Shown piece after piece: positions 41,181 to 51,950 of a DNA stretch of 64,000 nucleotides. How positions within the stretch are numbered: position 1 is the first letter of the stretch; each line of letters begins with the position of its first letter. The position numbers were made by a program, and so were the translations under genes. Source of the DNA: Penium margaritaceum (taxonomy: Eukaryota; Streptophyta; Zygnematophyceae; Desmidiales; Peniaceae); contig SZWC01000833.1 in assembly GCA_023375785.1 (NCBI GenBank), positions 238,730 to 302,729 on the forward strand. The letters are read 5' to 3'. The notes beneath the pieces are model-generated. The model was given only the letters and a program-made list of their open reading frames with translations. It searched no databases and was not told where the DNA came from.

Positions 41181-41800
41181 CCTCCGGACCAGCTGCCCCA
41201 GTCGCGTCCGCTGGCCCCTCCGGGCCAGCAGCGCCTGTCGCTTCCGATGGCCCCTCTGGGCCGACAGCCCCAGTCGCGTCCGTTGGCCCCTCCGGGCCAG
41301 CTGCGCCTGTCGTGTCCGCTGGCCCCTCCGGGCCATCAGCGCCTGTCGTGTCCGCTGGTCCCTTCGGACCAGCTGTCCCAATGGCGTCGGCTGGCCCCTC
41401 CGGGCCAGCAGCGCCTGTCGCTTCCGATGGCCCCTCCGGGCCGACAGCTCCAGTCGCGTCCGCTGGCCCCTCTAGGCCAGCAGCGCCTGTCGTGTCCGCT
41501 GGTCCCTCCGGGCTGGCAACCGTAGTCGCTTTCGATGGCCCCTTCGGGCCGACAGCCCCAGTCGCGTCCGGTGGCCCCTCTGGGCCCGCAGCTCCTGTCG
41601 CGTCCGCTGGCCCCTCCGGGCCGACAACCCCAGTCGCGTCCGCTGGCCCCTCCGGCCCAGCAGCCCCTTTCACGTCCGCTAGCCCCTCCGGGCCAGTAGC
41701 GCCTGGCGCGTCTGCTGGCTCCTCCGGGCCGACAGCCCTAGTCGCGTCCGCTAGCTCCTCCGGGCCAGTAGCCCCGTCCGCCTCCGTCGGCCCGTCGGCC
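41092..41800 (+). repeat. 36-bp coding repeats in the integrase-RT linker of A
   Basis: About twenty units of 36 bp coding for PVASAGPSGPAA and variants (PVVSAGPSGPSA, PVASDGPSGPTA and others). Pro/Gly/Ala/Ser-rich and collagen-like, probably an unfolded spacer. The antisense also stays open, producing a 263-codon shadow frame. Confidence 0.92.
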
Positions 41801-42614
41801 TCAGGGCCATCTCCTGCCCGACCGCGCTACACACGTGGCCCAGGCGACAGCCTCCGACCTCGGCCGGCAGTGAGCACGCAAACCGTCGCACCGCGTCCCG
41901 TGGCGCCTCGACCCCCTGTGGCTCCACGTGTCTCCTCCACTCCCACGGTCGTGAGTGGGGACCCTGGCACGAAGGCTCTCGGCCTGACCACTTCCGCCAT
42001 CATTGCAGACCTTCACCCGGGCTCTGCACTTGGCTACGTCATGCTTCATCACGAGCATTGGCATGCTGTTGTGGCCGCACTCGCCCGCATCCCAGCTGGG
42101 GCTCGTGATGCACACGCCCTCTCAGTCCGGTCCACAACGCGCCCAGAGGACCTTGCCACTCTACACGAGGCTCGAGCCTCCCCTGAGGCCGCACATTGGG
42201 ATGCTGCCTGCGCCGAGGAGCTCGCTGCTATCTGGCAGCACCACGTGTATGACCTCGTCGACCTCCCTCTAGGTCGGAAGGCCATTGGTGCCAAGTGGGT
42301 CTTTCCGCGTAAGTGGAAGCCTGACGGGTCCTTGGACAAGTACAAGGCCCGCCTCATAGCAAAGGGGTTTGCTCAGGTCCATGGGGTCGATTACGACCAG
42401 ATCTTCGCCCCAGTCGGTCAGTTCTACACTAGCCGGGTGCTCTTCAGCCTGGTTGCCCAGCACGGGTGGGAGCTGCATCAGATGGACGTGAGCAACGTGT
42501 TCCTCCATGGCTCACTGGAGGGTGAGGAGCTCTACATGGTGCATCCTCGAGGCTTCGACGACGGCACTGGGAGAGTCTGGCGGCTGTGGAAAGCCCTGTA
42601 TGGCCTGAAGCAGT

Positions 42615-43113
42615 CGCCTCGGTAAGGGTGCACACCGATGCTGAATCGCGATTCTTAGGCTAGAATCGGAATCACGGACCGATCCTACCACTTTAGAATC
42701 GGAATCGCGGTTCCTAGCCTAAGAATCGCGATTCTTTGTGGAATCGCGATACCTGGGTACGATTCCGCTGTTGTCTTGTTATACTAGGATTAAAACACCT
42801 GTTAGAAAATTACACACCTGTCTTGTGGGTGAGCCGACTGGCACAACTCTTCATATGGAAGTTATCGAGGCGGCGGAGTGATATACTGACAATGCTGAGG
42901 TGTCGATGAGATGACCGCCACATGTGAATGAGGACACGTGTGTCTGGTCTCGTCGACATCGATCGCATCAGCGATGTCTAAGAGCCGGACGTGCGTACCA
43001 GCCCGATCGAGCGCTGAGTGTAAATCAACCAGTCACGTTGTTCGAACAATTGAACCGTTTGGAGTGCGCTCAACCAGCACAGTCCGGTCGTGCGCAGTTC
43101 ATTGTTCGCGCTA
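42615..43113. mobile_element. hAT-like insertion in element A RT (right end in gap)
   Basis: RT is cut at 42622 by TAAGGGTGCACACC. The inverse complement of this 14-mer closes the element at 46177-46873. The candidate target duplication is CGCCTCGG (42615-42622). Subterminal copies of GAATCGCGATTC lie at 42643 and 42723 inside a perfect 21-bp inverted repeat (42643-42663 and 42714-42734). The sequence runs into the N gap, so the right end and second duplication are not visible. No transposase motif is seen in the visible part. Confidence 0.7.
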
Positions 43114-43562
43114 NNNNNNNNNNNNNNNNNNNNNNNNNNNNNNNNNNNNNNNNNNNNNNNNNNNNNNNNNNNNNNNNNNNNNNNNNNNNNNNNNNNNNNN
43201 NNNNNNNNNNNNNNNNNNNNNNNNNNNNNNNNNNNNNNNNNNNNNNNNNNNNNNNNNNNNNNNNNNNNNNNNNNNNNNNNNNNNNNNNNNNNNNNNNNNN
43301 NNNNNNNNNNNNNNNNNNNNNNNNNNNNNNNNNNNNNNNNNNNNNNNNNNNNNNNNNNNNNNNNNNNNNNNNNNNNNNNNNNNNNNNNNNNNNNNNNNNN
43401 NNNNNNNNNNNNNNNNNNNNNNNNNNNNNNNNNNNNNNNNNNNNNNNNNNNNNNNNNNNNNNNNNNNNNNNNNNNNNNNNNNNNNNNNNNNNNNNNNNNN
43501 NNNNNNNNNNNNNNNNNNNNNNNNNNNNNNNNNNNNNNNNNNNNNNNNNNNNNNNNNNNNNN
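43114..43562. other. Assembly gap (449 N)
   Basis: Lies between the hAT-like insertion and the end of RT. The missing DNA should hold the right end of the insertion and the RT catalytic core. Confidence 0.98.
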
Positions 43563-44210
43563 GTCATCGGGTCACTGATGTTCCTGGCGACGACGACGCG
43601 TCCAGACATCGCGTTCGCCGTCAACCTCCTGGCCCAGTTCTCTCAGGAGCCGCGTCACCTCCACTTCGAGGCCACGATCCGAGTGCTGCGCTATGTCGTC
43701 TCGACCCCTCGGCGAGGTCTCATGTTCCGCCGTCAGTCGTCCGTTGTCGTAGTGGGCTACACCGACAGTGACTGGGCCGGCAGTCCAGACGGTAAGAGTC
43801 GCACGGGCTGGATCTTTCTGATCGGCGGCACAGCTGTGTCCTGGCGCAGTGGCAAGCAGGGGTGCATTGCAGGCAGCACTACTGAGGCTGAGTACGTGGC
43901 CCTTGGCTCAGGGGCGTGTGAGAGTGTGTGGTTGCGTCGTCCGTTGTCCGAGTTGCGTCAGTCTGTCGCATCCATCACCTTGCATTGTGACAATGAGAGT
44001 GCCATGGCCATCGCCGACAATGACGGTGTGCATCACACACGCACAAAGCACATCAATGTTGAGTATCACTATGTGCGTTCGTTGTTGCATGACGACAGCA
44101 TCAACGTCGTATGGGTTGAGACAGCACGGCAGCTGGCTGACTTCCTGACCAAGGCACTGAAGCGGGACTCGTTCAAGAAGGCTGTGAGTTCAGTCGGCGT
44201 GCGTCCGTGA
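43563..44210 (+). pseudogene. Element A RT end and RNase H, open
   Basis: Reads VIGSLMFLATTTRPDIAFAV, then LLAQFSQEP, VVGYTDSDWAGSPDGKSRTG (first RNase H Asp), GSTTEAEYVALG (Glu), DNESAMAIADND (Asp), HTRTKHINVEYHYVR, ARQLADFLTKAL and stop TGA at 44208. All catalytic acids are present and no stop interrupts, so this domain itself looks intact. Confidence 0.92.
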
Positions 44211-44307
44211 GTTGCCCTCTTTGTCTCTGCCTGCGTCTCTGCGTACCTTGGGGGAGTCTGGATGTTGGCCGTTTCTCTGCCCGCCCATGTACACGACGCC
44301 TGTGAGT

Positions 44308-44317
44308 CATGGGGGAG
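44308..44317 (+). promoter_or_regulatory. Polypurine tract of element A
   Basis: CATGGGGGAG directly before the 3' LTR. The same GGGGGAG precedes the 3' LTR of element C (63667-63673). Confidence 0.85.
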
Positions 44318-45159
44318 TGTTGGTTTTTGCGCATCTCTCATTGTGCTCTGTTGTGTCCTCCCGGCTTGTGTACATCGGCGTGCTGATGACTGACGGCGAG
44401 ACTCGACGCTGATGGAGTGTCATCCGGTGGAGCCGACGCACGCTGAGGTCTACTCGCAGTTCGCTGGAGTCTCCTCTCTCCGGCGACGTGCTCAGCTCCA
44501 TCGGCAGGCCTCCTCGGCGGTCGTGCTGCCGGCGGTCACTGCCACCGCAGTTGCTGTCTGCATGCGTCCAGCGCGTCCCATCGCGTGGGCATCGTCATGC
44601 TCTGCCTAGGTTCCTTATTGCATGCTGCATGGCCCTGTTCGGCATCATGGACCACTGTAGGCACTACCCGGGTTCGGGCAGCCATAACTCTTTGCTGCTA
44701 TTTTTCTAGCCGATTCTGATCGCACGACTGCGTTCGCAGCGTCGGGATTATGGTATGGTCCAGTTTTCAGGCAAAACGGACGACGCCGGGGTTTTGGGCC
44801 GTCGGGCGTCTGGCAGGGCTCACCGAGAAAACCCTGCCTGCCAGAAAATAGGTCCAAAGCTATTTTCTGATTGGCTGGTTAGCTGAGTAACAACTTCTAC
44901 ACTAGTGGGGGGGAGCTAGAACTTGGAGGGGTCTCCCATTGTTCCTCATTCTTGATTGCTAATCAGTTACTTTCAGTTTCCAGCTGCTTTCTGGCGCTAA
45001 CACTGGCGCGCGCACTTCTGAGTAACAAACCCAGAGCTTCCAGACTTAGTCTCTAGAGCAGCAGACTGAGGGGGCAGCTGACTTAAGCAACTAGCATGGA
45101 AGCCCGCACGCTGCATCAACAACGCAACTGCCCCAACCTGCTGCCTATCATTTCTGTCT
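44318..45159 (+). repeat. 3' LTR of element A
   Basis: Same ends as the 5' LTR. The differences are mostly transitions. Confidence 0.92.
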
Positions 45160-45164
45160 CAAAG
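45160..45164. repeat. Target-site duplication of element A, right
   Basis: CAAAG, copy of 35110-35114. Confidence 0.93.
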
Positions 45165-46168
45165 GTCCTTCTACCAGCTTGACGGACTGCCTTGGCCTCC
45201 TTCATTGCTTCCATAATAGGAGACACAATGAGGAGGACATTCATATAGACCTGGATGACGGTGAGGCTATCAACTGTACGTGTAAGAAATAGGGACGGGT
45301 CGGCATAAATCTGCACATAGCTGACACGTGTCAGTGTGCGAGTAATCTCCAGGTTCTAGTATGGAGTTGACTGCCTCAAGCCATACAAGGACTTGCATAA
45401 GCACCATGGCTTGTCACTGATGTCGAAGTGTGGTGGCTGGACCATGTGGATCTTCTCTTGTAGAGTACCATGGTAGAACATGTTGTTCACATCCATCTCG
45501 TACAACTTCCAATTGTGGTGAGCAACGACCCTGAACAAGATGTGAGCAGTGGTGATACGCCCAACGGATGAAAACCTGTCGGTGGAATCCACACCCTCAA
45601 CCTTTGAAAATCCCTTGGCTGTCAAGGGGGCCTTCTAGCGATCCAGTGAGCCGTCAGGCTTCACCTTCTTGCAAAAGATCCACTTGGCATATACGACCTT
45701 TCATCCAGGTGAGAATTTGATAAGCTCATAGAAACCTTGCTCACGGATGGATTTAAGCTCATCCTTACAAGCAGCACGCATCAACTTTGCATCCTCAGTT
45801 GAAAGTACCTCCTTGAACGTGCCTGGATCACGCACCATTAAGGGTGATATTCTGGTAGCCAAAACATGCATCTTCGGACTCAACCTAACTACGACAAGAT
45901 CAACAACATCGTAAGCGACCGAGAACTCACGAGAGACAAACTCGTGGCCTACAGGGCACACTGGATGCACCATTATGTAGTCTGCATGGACATTCAGGCA
46001 ACTGCCTTCGTGCCAAGTTCGCCACTCTGAACCTTGTGAGTTGTGCGTCTATGCACCAAATCAAACATCTGCTGAGCCCTAGAGGCCAGTGGTCAAAAAC
46101 AACTACCGATCTCGCGAGAGTTGCTCAATGCTGACGTGCTCACCTTGGGTTGCACAAGAGGGGAAGGG
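45165..46168 (-). pseudogene. Element B reverse transcriptase (right half)
   Basis: Minus frames at 45701-45973 (GHEFVSREFSVAYDVVDLVVV, about 21 residues in) and 45356-45625 (GFSKVEGVDSTDRFSSVGR, LYEMDVNNMFYHGTLQ, SLYGLRQS) follow element C RT. The catalytic box near 45230 reads YMNV instead of YVDD. The sequence breaks at 45165 where element A inserted. Confidence 0.82.
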
Positions 46169-46881
46169 GATGCACATAAAGGTGCATATTGGATGGGATT
46201 TGCGAATTTGAGGATGGACCCGGATCCACGGTTCCAAATCCATCCATGGACCCGGATTCACGAATCTGGGTCCGGATTCTCGAATCCTCATGGATTTGCG
46301 AATCCTCTCACAAGTCCGTGTGCTCAGCACAACACGTGAAAGTAAGAAACGAAGCGAGCCAAAACAACCCCCTTTTGTAGCAGAACATTGTTCGGCCGCC
46401 ACTGGCACGACATCAACAAATGCCTCACGACAGTTCAAATGCACTGATTTGTGCATTTGAACTGACAAAGAGGGCCAGGCTCAGTTACGAGCCTGATGAG
46501 GCTTGGTGTCCACAGATTGCTTCAGCAGTCTAGGAGTAGCGAGCCTCTCTAGGTTCAGTGCCGAGGCTGGATTCGAGTCTCAGGAGGCTCGCCACAATTC
46601 CCGTGGCTGCCAGCCACAACATTCACGGCGAGCCACTTCTAGCCACTAGCTAGAATTTGCATGCACCACCAAGCCAGTGGGCCAGCTCAGAGAGGATTCG
46701 ATCTCGACTCCTTGGTGTTTCATATTACTCTCCCCTCCCCCCTCCAGGACTTGGACCCGGGATTTGCGAATCTTGAACGGATCTGATTATGCAGATTCAG
46801 ATTCGCAAATCCGGATCTTCGACCCGGACTCGCGAATCCGATCTGCGAACCCAGGTTTGGGTGTGCACCCTTAGATGCTGG
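46169..46881. mobile_element. hAT-like non-autonomous element inside element B
   Basis: The body is 46177-46873 (697 bp), opening TAAAGGTGCATATTGG and closing GGTGTGCACCCTTA, an imperfect terminal inverted repeat. Flanks are GATGCACA and GATGCTGG, which share five of eight bases in a row, so the duplication is decayed or coincidental. Both ends are full of GGATTTGCGAATC / GGATTCGCGAATC motifs. A perfect 14-bp stem with a TGATTT loop (46431-46464) sits inside. It interrupts the integrase-RT linker of B, whose two sides match element C around 61600-61760. Confidence 0.7.
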
Positions 46882-48200
46882 AGAATCATGGAAAAGTGGA
46901 GATATTGTCACCCGTGCGGGATCATGTGTACTAGAGGGAATGGGCACATGCACTGGACCAGATGTGCCTTAGAGAACTGATGCTGGTATGAGATTTGGTG
47001 TGCAAGAGGGGACTGACACTGGCACATGATCAAGTGTGACAGAGGGGACTGACGAGACTTGTGGACCCACAGGTAAGATGGCTGGTTTTTCAACAGCCAG
47101 AGACTAGACCACAAGTGAGAATGCCCAGAAGAACCCATCAATAGGACTAGACTCCTCCATCCGCGGGAAATAGCATAGGTGGGAACGTGGTCTACGACCA
47201 GCAAGAGAATGCTAAACGCGGTAGGTAGGTGAGCGCCTCAAAGAAGAGAGCATCCCGAGACTCGACAATACAATGAAAAATGGGATCCCCAAAAATGCCA
47301 GGCCTTCAACCGTAGATAAATGCCAAGGAAGGTACTACTGCGACACTTAGGTGAGAGCTTGGACCCCTGCTGATCCTTGATGTACCAGACGTAGGCAAGA
47401 GACTCCCAAACTCGAGCGAGATGGAGATCCGCTGGATGGCCGAACCACAGCTCGTACAAGCTCGGTCTGGAAGAGGACCATGCGACAGGCGATTCTACAC
47501 CCACGTCATGTAGGAGAATCCCCGAAATGTAAAGGAATCTAGACAACCAAACTCAGACCGTATGGCCCGGACCGCATCCTCCATGATGTGGTTCCAACGC
47601 TGGGATACACCATTCTACTATGGTGTAGCAAGGACTGAGAGTTGGTGATAAGCACCGGGGTGAGCAAAGAAGGTGTCTGTCTTGCCTAAGAACTCGCCAC
47701 CACGATCTAGGTAGCACGTGTGAAGGGTGTGACAATACTGGCACTCAACCATCACTAGCCAGAGACAAACCGCCAACACAGCATTCCTCTTGTGGCAAAG
47801 GCTATAGACCCAGTGCATTTGGGTAAAGTCATCAGTCAGAGTGAGAACATATCCATCCCAATCTGAGAGGAACTTGACTAGGAGGGGACCGAGGAGGTCT
47901 GAGTGGACCAATTGTAGCGGATGCAGTGTTGCTGAGTAGAGTGAGGGTAAGAGCAGTGATGCATCTTATCCTGGGTGCTGAAAGGAAAATTGTTCTTCGG
48001 CAACTTCTTGAAGGAAGCCATGTCAAGACTAAGGAATAGCTGAGTTTGAAAGAGATTGGACACAATTTTTGAGCTCACATGAAAAAAACGGTGATGCATA
48101 AAGCGCTGGTACACAAGGGAGAGAAAACCAGTGAAAACACACATGCAGTAGAGAGGGAGGGAGGAGAAACACAGAGAGTGTAACGAGACACACAATACAT
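46882..48200 (-). pseudogene. Element B linker, integrase and pre-integrase domain
   Basis: From right to left: pre-integrase frame (about 48120-47920, MHHRFFHVSSKIVSNLFQTQ), integrase core (47618-47911: VHSDLLGPLL, VLTLTDDFTQMHWVYSL, YLDRGGEFLGKTDTFF) and its C-terminal part (47238-47546: PSLYELWFGHPADLHLARVW). The domains are in separate frames. Confidence 0.8.
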
Positions 48201-48880
48201 GTCATCAGCAATAGAGTCACAACGAACAATTGCACATGTTTCAAGAGGAGTGACTGTGGCAGAGTCAGTAGAGTTCTCAATAGTGAAACCTATTCTAGTG
48301 CATGTACAAAAAAGAATAGGCTGAGCTCAAGATAAGGGACAAAGAGCACATCGGACATATACTTGGGGCCAGATGAATCATTGAACTGCATTACCCTGAC
48401 TCCCTAGACAGGTAGCGACTGACTGGACCCTATGGGAAATGAACGAACGGACTTAAGCATTGCAAAATAATTACGTGACAGGTAATGTGATGGGTGGCAC
48501 ATGAGTCAATGATAAAGGTACCACTCGGCTCACGACCTGTCCTGGATACCAAAAAATGTGCCAAAGAACACTCTACCTCTCTTGGACGCTTAGTAGAGGA
48601 CTCGGCATAACGATGAATGACGTGGACCTATGACTTGTCAAGCCAGTCGAAACTGTTAGGTCCATCATCATCACAAGCCGACTAAGCTCCCCCACAAGAA
48701 TTATCACGGGCAACAGACATAATGGAATAAGGAGTCTCAAAACCACATGAATGTGACAATACACTCGCACCTCCCTAAGTGCAAAGCGCAAGCAGCTGAT
48801 GAAGCTCCATGTTCATGAAATCCCATGGATCCATGCCTCCAGTGCGAGCAGAGTGGTAAAAGCTCAGTTTCTGTCACGGT
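48201..48880 (-). pseudogene. Element B protease region
   Basis: Minus-strand DNA parallels 59740-60250 of element C, including in a shifted frame TGLTSHRS. The catalytic Asp-Ser-Gly is placed near 48500 from the alignment with C. The frame is broken by stops. Confidence 0.6.
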
Positions 48881-50340
48881 CACCGCGTGACCCGCCTGAG
48901 TGTTGCTGGGAGACGTCCATTGGGCATGCGTAACCTGGAGGACATGTGTGATCTGGCTCCAGTCCAATGGCTGCTGACACCCCTTGTATTGATGAGTGCT
49001 GTCATGCTTGCAGCAGTGGACTGGGCGTCCATTACCACTAGTCAACGACTACTGTCGCTGCTGCTGCGCATGTCCTTTATCAAAATTTTCTCAGGTGTGG
49101 ATATGGCCACGTCTCAAGCTGATGCGGGTGGGGAAGAGGGAGAGGAAGAGGAAGTGGCGATGGAGTACCTGAGAGGGAGATGGATCAGCGGGGATGCTTT
49201 TGTCATTGATTTCAAGGGACTCACCTGATTCGCACAAGCATCCTACTTGGTCCTTGTCTTCTGGAAATAGTACTGCTGGACCCAAGGAAGCAGTTTAAGG
49301 GAATCTGACAACTCTTCTAAGGTGGGTCGATAGAAGTAGTTGAAGAGGTTAGTGTGCTCCATGTGCGCACCGAGTATGATGGTGTCGACCACCCAAATGT
49401 GGAATTCTTCGCAAGAGCCCAGCTGGGTGTAGATGTGAATTTTACGCTTCCAGTATGCTGCTATTGATTGTGACTCTCCCTCGTGTAGGGAGTAGAACTC
49501 CCTCAGGATGAATTCCCTTGTCGCCTGTGTCTTTGTAGCAAACAAGGTGAGGGCGAACTCCCACCCGCTGCGAGGATCGGCCTCGTCTCCCATCCCTGGT
49601 GCACCCAGGAAAGGACAGAAGTTGATGACCGTCTCCTAGAAAACGACATTGAGCAGAACATGCATGGCTCTCGCTGCTCTTTGAGACGGCAAGCGTCCGT
49701 AGTATTGTCTTGGCTTATGTAATAGGGCCACACTCCCTTCATGTCAGCCCACACCTGGAAAAATTACCTCCCAAGAGTCCAATCCAGCATGAATGTCGTA
49801 ATGGGATGACGATGTCTTGAATTCCTTTGGTCGCCGCTCCATGAAGAGGTCAACCTCAGGCACTGGGTCGAGCACCTGATGAATGGACATGCTGCTGAAG
49901 GAGATTCCAGTCTCCCAGTTTGAGGGTGAATGACACGCTGAAGCCACTGATGTACCCGCGGGTGTGCACTATGGGCCAATAAGTAGGTGATCCAGTTGCG
50001 TGCCAATCTCACGTGTCCGTGCATCTACCTCCTCCTCGTTGTCTGAATCCTGTTCCTTAAATGTATGCTACTGGCTCGCGTATGCAGTGAATTTTGTGGG
50101 CTTTTGTACTAGTGTAGTTCCATTTGTGCCAGGTGGAGTTTGCTATAATATAGATAGGCCCTGTAACAAGATCTAGATGTCGCTGAGAGTGGTGAAGTAC
50201 TCCTACTGCTGGTACCTAATCTCATCCTATGTTTGTCGGAGCTTTTCCATTGCCTGAGTCGGTGGGCTCAATGAGCCCGTCATGGAGGTGGAGCCAGAGG
50301 GCTCAATTGACTCCTTTCCCTTATTCCCGCTTGGTGCCAT
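48881..50340 (-). pseudogene. Element B gag
   Basis: Starts at the minus-strand ATG ending at 50340 (MAPSGNKGKESIEPSGS). Contains PEVDLFMERRPKEFK (about 49830), GVWPYY and, at 49243-49593, the capsid part (GWEFALTLFATKTQATREFI, then LREFYSLHEGES, DTIILGAHMEHTNL). A zinc-knuckle remnant with CKHDSTHQYKGC lies near 48980. Several TAG codons align with CAG codons of element C and vice versa. Confidence 0.78.
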
Positions 50341-50369
50341 GTGGTCGCTCAATATGGGTCTAAATGTCA

Positions 50370-51294
50370 AAGTTGTTCAAATGAAGAATCATCATCATTT
50401 TTCAAGATTTGGAACACTAGGAAAACTTGAGGTTTTGACCCAAAATTGCTGACATCAACACACATGATGCTGTTGTCAGTATTTTTTATGCCGTCATGAA
50501 AGAAAAGGGAATAGAAATTCCAGGGTATTTTATGATAGCAATGTTGACATTTTTGGTGAGTCAAGCAGATGTCGCTCGTCTGTGGAATGGGGATAACCGT
50601 GTCACTCCCTGCTCATAGCTGCGCGGGGGTTGCATACACCTATGCAGCTGCTACACAGTGTTGCACATTTCAGTGCAGTTGCACAACACTATTATTCCAT
50701 AAAACTACTGAGAAGAAATTGTTACACAGTAGCAATGGTGCGCTAGACAGCAGCCGCTTCTATTGTTGCTGTTGGTTTGTTGCTGTTGCGACCTCTGCCA
50801 CTATTGCTACACTATTGTAGACATTACTACCGCTAAGGTGCTACTACTGGTGCTTTTGCCGCTATCGTTATAGAAGCTGCAATGTTGCTGCTTTTCCTGC
50901 TACTATTGTTGCTGCTTTGGGCTGCTGGTGCTGCTACTACTGCTAGATGCTGAGGCCACTGTGTGCTGTCATTTCTTGCTTGCGTCGTCGCAAATTGATA
51001 CCACAAGCTACTTCTCAATTTTTTTGGTGTCGGGGATGGTAGCCAGGCAAGTTGCTGTTGTCACCCGGTGCTGCTGTTGCCGATCAGTGTTGCTGTTGCA
51101 GCTCATCACTGTTGCAGCTCCTTTAGCTATGGTGCTGATGGTTGCATGGTGACGCTGATGCAATTGATGTCGGGGTGACGTCTGTGCTACCAACGTCTTC
51201 TGTGATGGATCCTAGGATACTGCTGCTATAGTGACTCTCACGGCTGGTGCCGGTGCTGTGACTCTGTTGTGCAGCTCAACAAGGGAGGCTTGCT
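50370..51294 (-). other. Element B leader, CAG-type repeats on the minus strand
   Basis: The CTGCTACTACTGCTAG-like sequence at 50740-51250 is the complement of the CAG/TAG-rich leader seen in elements A and C. Non-coding. Confidence 0.7.
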
Positions 51295-51306
51295 GCTTTG
51301 ATACCA
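51295..51306 (-). promoter_or_regulatory. Primer binding site of element B
   Basis: The minus strand reads TGGTATCAAAGC, directly next to the 5' LTR. One base differs from the PBS of element A. Confidence 0.8.
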
Positions 51307-51950
51307 AGAAAAACTACTAGGAAGCCTCCTAGCCTTGCTACTACTGACATGGGGACACGATCTAGCAAGTTGACACACTAGGAAGCAAGTAGGTGCAAGG
51401 GTTAGGCTAAGAAGAGGCGCAAAGTCTCATAAGCTCCAATAGCTTAACTTAGAGAGAAATAAAAATTGACAAGCACACAGTGTAAATCCCTGGCGCACAG
51501 CGGGTGTCGCACACGGCAATGTCAGTTTGTCCTTGTCACTGTTTTGGCCATAAGTATGCACAAAATCACTGTTTTGGCCATAAGTATGCGCAAAGGCATG
51601 CAAATGCAACACCACCTGAACCTAGAGATCTAGAATGTTGAGCCACACGCTATGACTGGTCACACACATAGGTCTAGCACCAATCAGTGGTTAAAAATAG
51701 AGATACAGAAAATCAGGCTCAAGATATAGTCCATGGAGAAAACTCTGGCGATTTTAGAATATATGCAAAGCACCCAAGCAAGTACCTGGGATATCGCAGT
51801 AGCTATCCAGGAGCTGCTAGTGGGTGGGATCACCACCTGTCGGTGCTCTGAAGCCAGCTAGGTCCGCATCAAGGATCTGCACAAGTAAGGACATGACCAA
51901 GTGGTCACAATAAGCCATATAGATAGACGACGGTAGCTCCCATCACAACA
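51307..51950 (-). repeat. 5' LTR of element B
   Basis: On the minus strand it begins TGTTGTGATGGGAG and ends TAGTTTTTCT. It shares the start TGTTGTGATG and internal blocks (GGCCAAAACA, CCGTGTGC, GAGCTTATGAGA) with the LTR of element C. Confidence 0.8.

Larger units (their letters stand above)
39886..42625 (+). pseudogene. Element A integrase, linker and RT N-terminal part
   Basis: Shifted by one base from the gag frame. Integrase: CIDCAQGK (zinc-finger Cys pair), DVVHSNVMGPL, LTLTDDYSRYRWVF (first and conserved Asp), FHSDRGGEYMG (second Asp), APYTPAQNGVSE (Glu). A TGA at 40321 stands where relatives read Arg or His, and TAG at 40624 where element C has Trp. A 20-unit, 12-residue repeat linker follows, then RT from LARIPAGARDAH through IGAKWVFPRKWKPDGSLDKY, VHGVDYDQIFAPVGQF, LHQMDVSNVFLHG to LYGLKQSPR. 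There the hAT-like insertion truncates it. The frame is continuous only if 40640-40910 (duplication plus N) is discounted. Confidence 0.85.
35115..45159 (+). mobile_element. Copia element A, young insertion in element B
   Basis: 10.0 kb between perfect CAAAG duplications. Order: 5' LTR, PBS, stem-loop pair, CAG-rich leader, gag-protease frame, integrase-linker-RT frame, hAT-like insertion plus N gap, RNase H, PPT, 3' LTR. The LTRs (841 and 842 bp) differ at roughly 26 sites by hand count, about 97% identity, so it is much younger than B. It differs from B and C in LTR and gag sequence and is a separate Copia family. Defects: TAG/TAA codons in gag, one frameshift near 39900, TGA at 40321, TAG at 40624, and loss of the central RT to the insertion and gap. 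Confidence 0.93.
32900..51950 (-). mobile_element. Copia element B, minus strand, split by element A
   Basis: An old Ty1/Copia element read right to left: 5' LTR 51307-51950, PBS 51295-51306, CAG-rich leader, gag (about 50340-48880), protease, integrase, linker with a hAT-like insertion, RT to 45165, then element A (35115-45159), the remaining RT and RNase H (35109-34270) and a 3' LTR ending at 34119. LTR and coding similarity put it in one family with element C (56630 to the end), in opposite orientation. Integrase before RT defines Copia. Many stops, and an RT YVDD box that reads YMNV, make it inactive. Confidence 0.82.

Noticed and set aside
40882-41673. 263-codon collagen-like minus-strand frame
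   Set aside because: Antisense of the 36-bp linker repeats. The plus frame continues into integrase and RT, so it is the real one.
42924-44210. 428-codon frame across the N gap
   Set aside because: The part before the gap belongs to the hAT-like insertion. Only 43563-44210 is RT end and RNase H.
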